This document shows, one piece after another, positions 61,257 through 64,000 of a stretch of DNA of 64,000 nucleotides (positions within the stretch are counted from its first letter, which is position 1; each line of letters opens with the position of its first letter). Both the position numbers and the translations under genes were made by a program. The DNA lies in assembly GCA_947579665.1 (NCBI GenBank), contig OX388343.1, positions 90,066,254-90,130,253 of the forward strand, in the 5' to 3' direction. The DNA is from Sympetrum striolatum (taxonomy: Eukaryota > Arthropoda > Insecta > Odonata > Libellulidae). Under the pieces are notes generated by a model. That model was not told the origin of the DNA, did no database searches, and saw only the letters and a program-made list of their open reading frames with translations.

Positions 61257-63167
61257 ATGTTCCGTATGCGAGGAAAAACTCAACTTATCATGCTTGTCAT
61301 GAGCGTGATGGCAGTGATATTTATTTTATATAGAATGACAGCCGGTGATGGTCAGGTTCGCTCGTTGGAAAGCAGTAACAAATTTCCTTGGCCACCTGAG
61401 AAGTCGTCTTTAATTAATCGGATATCGGTAGAAGATATTAATGAGTTATCCGACTTGACTCAGAGTCCAGGACACCTTAGAAAGCAAAAGGCAGTTGAAT
61501 CCCAATTAATGTCTGACATCAGGAGATTGAACTTGCCACAGTTCAAGCCCCAGTTCAGCAGTGGAAGGAACGTTCTTGCCGGCGATGGTCAAGAAAATGG
61601 CTTAGATAATGGAGGTATTGTTGAAGATTTCGCAGAACGAGCAGGAGTCCACAGTTTAGGACCTCATCGAATCGTTCACTTGGATTTGAAAGGTGCTCCT
61701 CCATTAGTTACTTACTTTGAAGAATTTTTTCCATTACTTCATTCTCTTGGTGCAACGGGATTGTTAATTGAATATGAAGATATGTTTCCGTTTTGGGGAC
61801 CCCTTTTTGGTCTTGCCGCTCACAATGCTTACTCACGGGCGAATATTTCCCGTATAATTTCATTGGCACGCAATAATAATCTTGAGGTTATTCCCCTCAT
61901 TCAGACTTTTGGACATTTAGAGTTTGTTCTAAAATTGAGACAATACAAGCATCTTAGAGAATCGCCTCGTTTTCCTCAAGCTATATGCCCAACGCACGAA
62001 GAATCGTTTCCATTACTTAAAAGCATGATAGATCAGGTGATGGAACTTCATCCTGGTGTGCATAGTATTCATTTGGGGGCTGATGAAGTGTATCAATTAG
62101 GTGAATGCAGTAGGTGTCAAGCATTAATGCAGAAGGACCACATAACCTCCCGAAAACTTTTTTTAAATCATGTGGCTAGAGTAGCTGACTACACAAAAGC
62201 CAAATTCAAGGTAAATGTGCTGATATGGGATGATGGCTTACGGTCCAATTCCATGGAGGAGCTTGCCTCATCAGGTTTAGGAGACAAAGGGACCCAGCCT
62301 GTAATTTGGAAATACACACCAGATGTTGCTGCAAGCCTTCCTCCTGATGTTTGGGAGAGGCTTGGCTCATCTGGATTTACAAAGGTCTGGGTTGCAACTG
62401 CGTTTAAAGGAGCAACTGGTCCTGACAAATATGTCACAGATATTTCTCATCACTTAGAAAACCATAGATCTTGGGCTGCTGTCGTTGCCAGTGCCAAAGC
62501 TGCCGCCTCTGCACTTGCATTAGGTGGTCCGAAACCATTTCCTCAAATAGCAGGGACCATTTTGACTGGATGGCAGCGTTATGATCACTTTGCTATTTTA
62601 TGTGAGCTTTTACCAGTTGGTTTACCTTCTCTTGCTGTCTCACTCACTTTTCTGAAAACAGGGGAAAACAATGTTGCCATGTTAAGACGTCATGCATCAG
62701 ATGTGTTGAGGTGTGAAATTCCTCTTGCTATGACTCCATCCGAGATCCTCGAACTTGGGTCTTTAGGATCGGCTCCTCGATGTGCTTTTCCTGGAGCAGG
62801 TGTCCTCCATGTTGCAGAACGTCTGCATGCCTTGAAGTTGGAAGTGGAAAGAGTCGCTAATATGCCTGAAGCTAAAGGCTGGGCCACATCGTATAATGTT
62901 GATCACAAATTTTCTAGCCCATATCACATTGACCAGCTAAGTAGAGAAGTTGATGGCCTTCGGGGACACATGGCTGTGCTTGAAAGAGAAGCGAGGCAGG
63001 CATTGGCTGAGGTGTATGATCTGTTCACTGTTGAGGAATGGATCGCATCTGTTTTAGGACCTTTGTCGGAGAGAATAAATCAAATGTGGGATGGTAAGGA
63101 GGCACTTCTTTCAAAAGATGAGTGGCCCAGAAGGCCCCTGGATGGCGCTGTTGAAAAAGATCTTTAA
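61257..63167 (+). CDS. HEXD: Hexosaminidase D-like GH20 enzyme with membrane anchor
   Basis: One uninterrupted exon of 636 codons. An in-frame TAG at 61227 precedes the ATG. A short basic N-terminus is followed by a hydrophobic segment (about 9-25, QLIMLVMSVMAVIFILY), indicating a type II anchor with the enzyme on the lumenal or outer side. A linker of about 110 residues leads to the GH20 barrel: HRIVHLDLKGAPP, GLLIEYEDMFPFWG, QTFGHLEF (216-223), the catalytic pair in HLGADEVYQLGEC (Asp276-Glu277), and VLIWDDGLRS (Trp324). GH20 enzymes remove terminal beta-GlcNAc or GalNAc with help from the substrate acetamido group. Human HEXD has 486 residues and no such anchor. The preferred substrate here cannot be told. 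The C-terminal 150 residues are helical and less familiar. Confidence 0.92.
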   Translation: MFRMRGKTQLIMLVMSVMAVIFILYRMTAGDGQVRSLESSNKFPWPPEKSSLINRISVEDINELSDLTQSPGHLRKQKAVESQLMSDIRRLNLPQFKPQFSSGRNVLAGDGQENGLDNGGIVEDFAERAGVHSLGPHRIVHLDLKGAPPLVTYFEEFFPLLHSLGATGLLIEYEDMFPFWGPLFGLAAHNAYSRANISRIISLARNNNLEVIPLIQTFGHLEFVLKLRQYKHLRESPRFPQAICPTHEESFPLLKSMIDQVMELHPGVHSIHLGADEVYQLGECSRCQALMQKDHITSRKLFLNHVARVADYTKAKFKVNVLIWDDGLRSNSMEELASSGLGDKGTQPVIWKYTPDVAASLPPDVWERLGSSGFTKVWVATAFKGATGPDKYVTDISHHLENHRSWAAVVASAKAAASALALGGPKPFPQIAGTILTGWQRYDHFAILCELLPVGLPSLAVSLTFLKTGENNVAMLRRHASDVLRCEIPLAMTPSEILELGSLGSAPRCAFPGAGVLHVAERLHALKLEVERVANMPEAKGWATSYNVDHKFSSPYHIDQLSREVDGLRGHMAVLEREARQALAEVYDLFTVEEWIASVLGPLSERINQMWDGKEALLSKDEWPRRPLDGAVEKDL

Positions 63168-63470
63168 AAATATTAAGGATGTTCACATGGTACCATTTAA
63201 GTGCTCTCTTTAGTTGCCACTCTTTTTAATTGCTTCTTTTGTTTTTATTTGAAAGAAGCTCAAATTTTGTGCTAAAATTTTATTGTCAATAACTCTCATT
63301 TTAAAATTTTTCCTAGGGAGATATTTGATATTTTCAATGTATATTTATATATTTTAGTATCTTATAGTTGAATGATTGGACTGTTCTGATTAAGAGTTTT
63401 TAGCTAATTGTGTTTGAGATGCAAGGAAATATCAATAAATGACTATTAGAATATTCAAGAAAATTATGTG
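63168..63470 (+). other. 3'UTR of the GH20 gene
   Basis: AT-rich sequence following the stop codon, ending near a poly(A) signal. No coding frame. Confidence 0.6.
63434..63439 (+). terminator. Poly(A) signal of the GH20 gene
   Basis: AATAAA about 270 bases after the stop, followed within 30 bases by a T/G-containing stretch (TTATGTGCTCCC). It is the first good hexamer downstream. Confidence 0.55.
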
Positions 63471-64000
63471 CTCCCATTGCTTCTCGACTTACCAATACAA
63501 TCGGTGCCTCTAAATTGTTTATTTCGACAAGTCACTGTAACTTAGTATCTCATGGTAAATTTCTTTAAAAGTGGTACTTTAATAGGGATACAACACCAAA
63601 AAGTTGGTTTGTGTTAAATACTTTTATTTAATTTATCAATACTGATTTACTCGTACTTTTAAATATTGTGATATTTTTATTAGATTGCTAATTTCTTGGA
63701 GAATGTAAATGTGATCTTAAGACGGTACATTTTTCTAGTCTTCGTAAATAATAAGCTAATACCATGATGAAAGGGAAAGTTAAGGTAGGTCAGCTTTAGT
63801 AATTTATATTGTGACAGCATAACAAATATTAGGTACAGTTTAAGGTTTAAGATTTTGTGTCAGTATTCATTTCAAGGTAGCTACATATATATGTTACTTT
63901 TACTGGTGCCTTTTTAGAAGAGATTGGGGTTATGGAAGCATATGTAAGTTTAAGAATGTTTACATTGTATGGTAGCTATTTGACAAATTGGTAAAGTAAC
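63471..64000. other. Downstream flank, no gene recognised
   Basis: AT-rich sequence to the window end with no recognisable exon. It could include a longer 3'UTR of the GH20 gene. Confidence 0.45.

Overview
The window looks like nuclear DNA of an arthropod, most likely an insect. It is AT-rich, has spliceosomal introns of up to about 16 kb, carries a Tret1-type trehalose transporter, and is littered with MITE-like foldbacks, tRNA-derived SINEs and decayed transposon pieces. There is nothing bacterial about its layout, with no operons and no Shine-Dalgarno sites. I cannot name the species. All exon joins were made by hand from GT/AG signals, reading frame and remembered family sequence; no search was run.

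Left part (1-19.5 kb): a two-exon trehalose/sugar transporter of the Tret1 family lies on the minus strand (coding 1427-5788). Beyond it is gene-poor DNA holding a broken MOV10/Armitage-type RNA helicase copy (about 12.05-12.85 kb), a decayed transposon-associated coding relic (8.66-9.03 kb), a pogo-like TA-flanked element with another element nested inside it (10.6-11.8 kb), several foldbacks, and a roughly 2 kb element with inverted ends and internal tandem repeats (15.5-17.5 kb).

Middle and right (19.5-60.7 kb): one gene, N-acetylglucosamine kinase (NAGK), occupies 41 kb of the minus strand. Eight coding exons reconstruct a 368-residue kinase with catalytic and sugar-binding residues in place. 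Most of what lies between 20 and 60 kb is NAGK intron. The introns hold SINEs, MITEs and two or three GC-richer, promoter-like islands, one of which resembles a TATA promoter plus first exon on the opposite strand.

Right end (60.7-64 kb): 510 bp from the NAGK start codon, and divergent from it, begins a 636-residue hexosaminidase D-like GH20 enzyme with an N-terminal membrane anchor and an uninterrupted coding exon. GH20 enzymes release GlcNAc/GalNAc and NAGK phosphorylates free GlcNAc, so the two genes form a head-to-head pair of consecutive salvage steps that may share a promoter. This is the most interesting biological arrangement in the window. With the trehalose transporter 13.7 kb beyond the NAGK stop codon, all three intact genes concern sugar handling, although the transporter's proximity may be chance.
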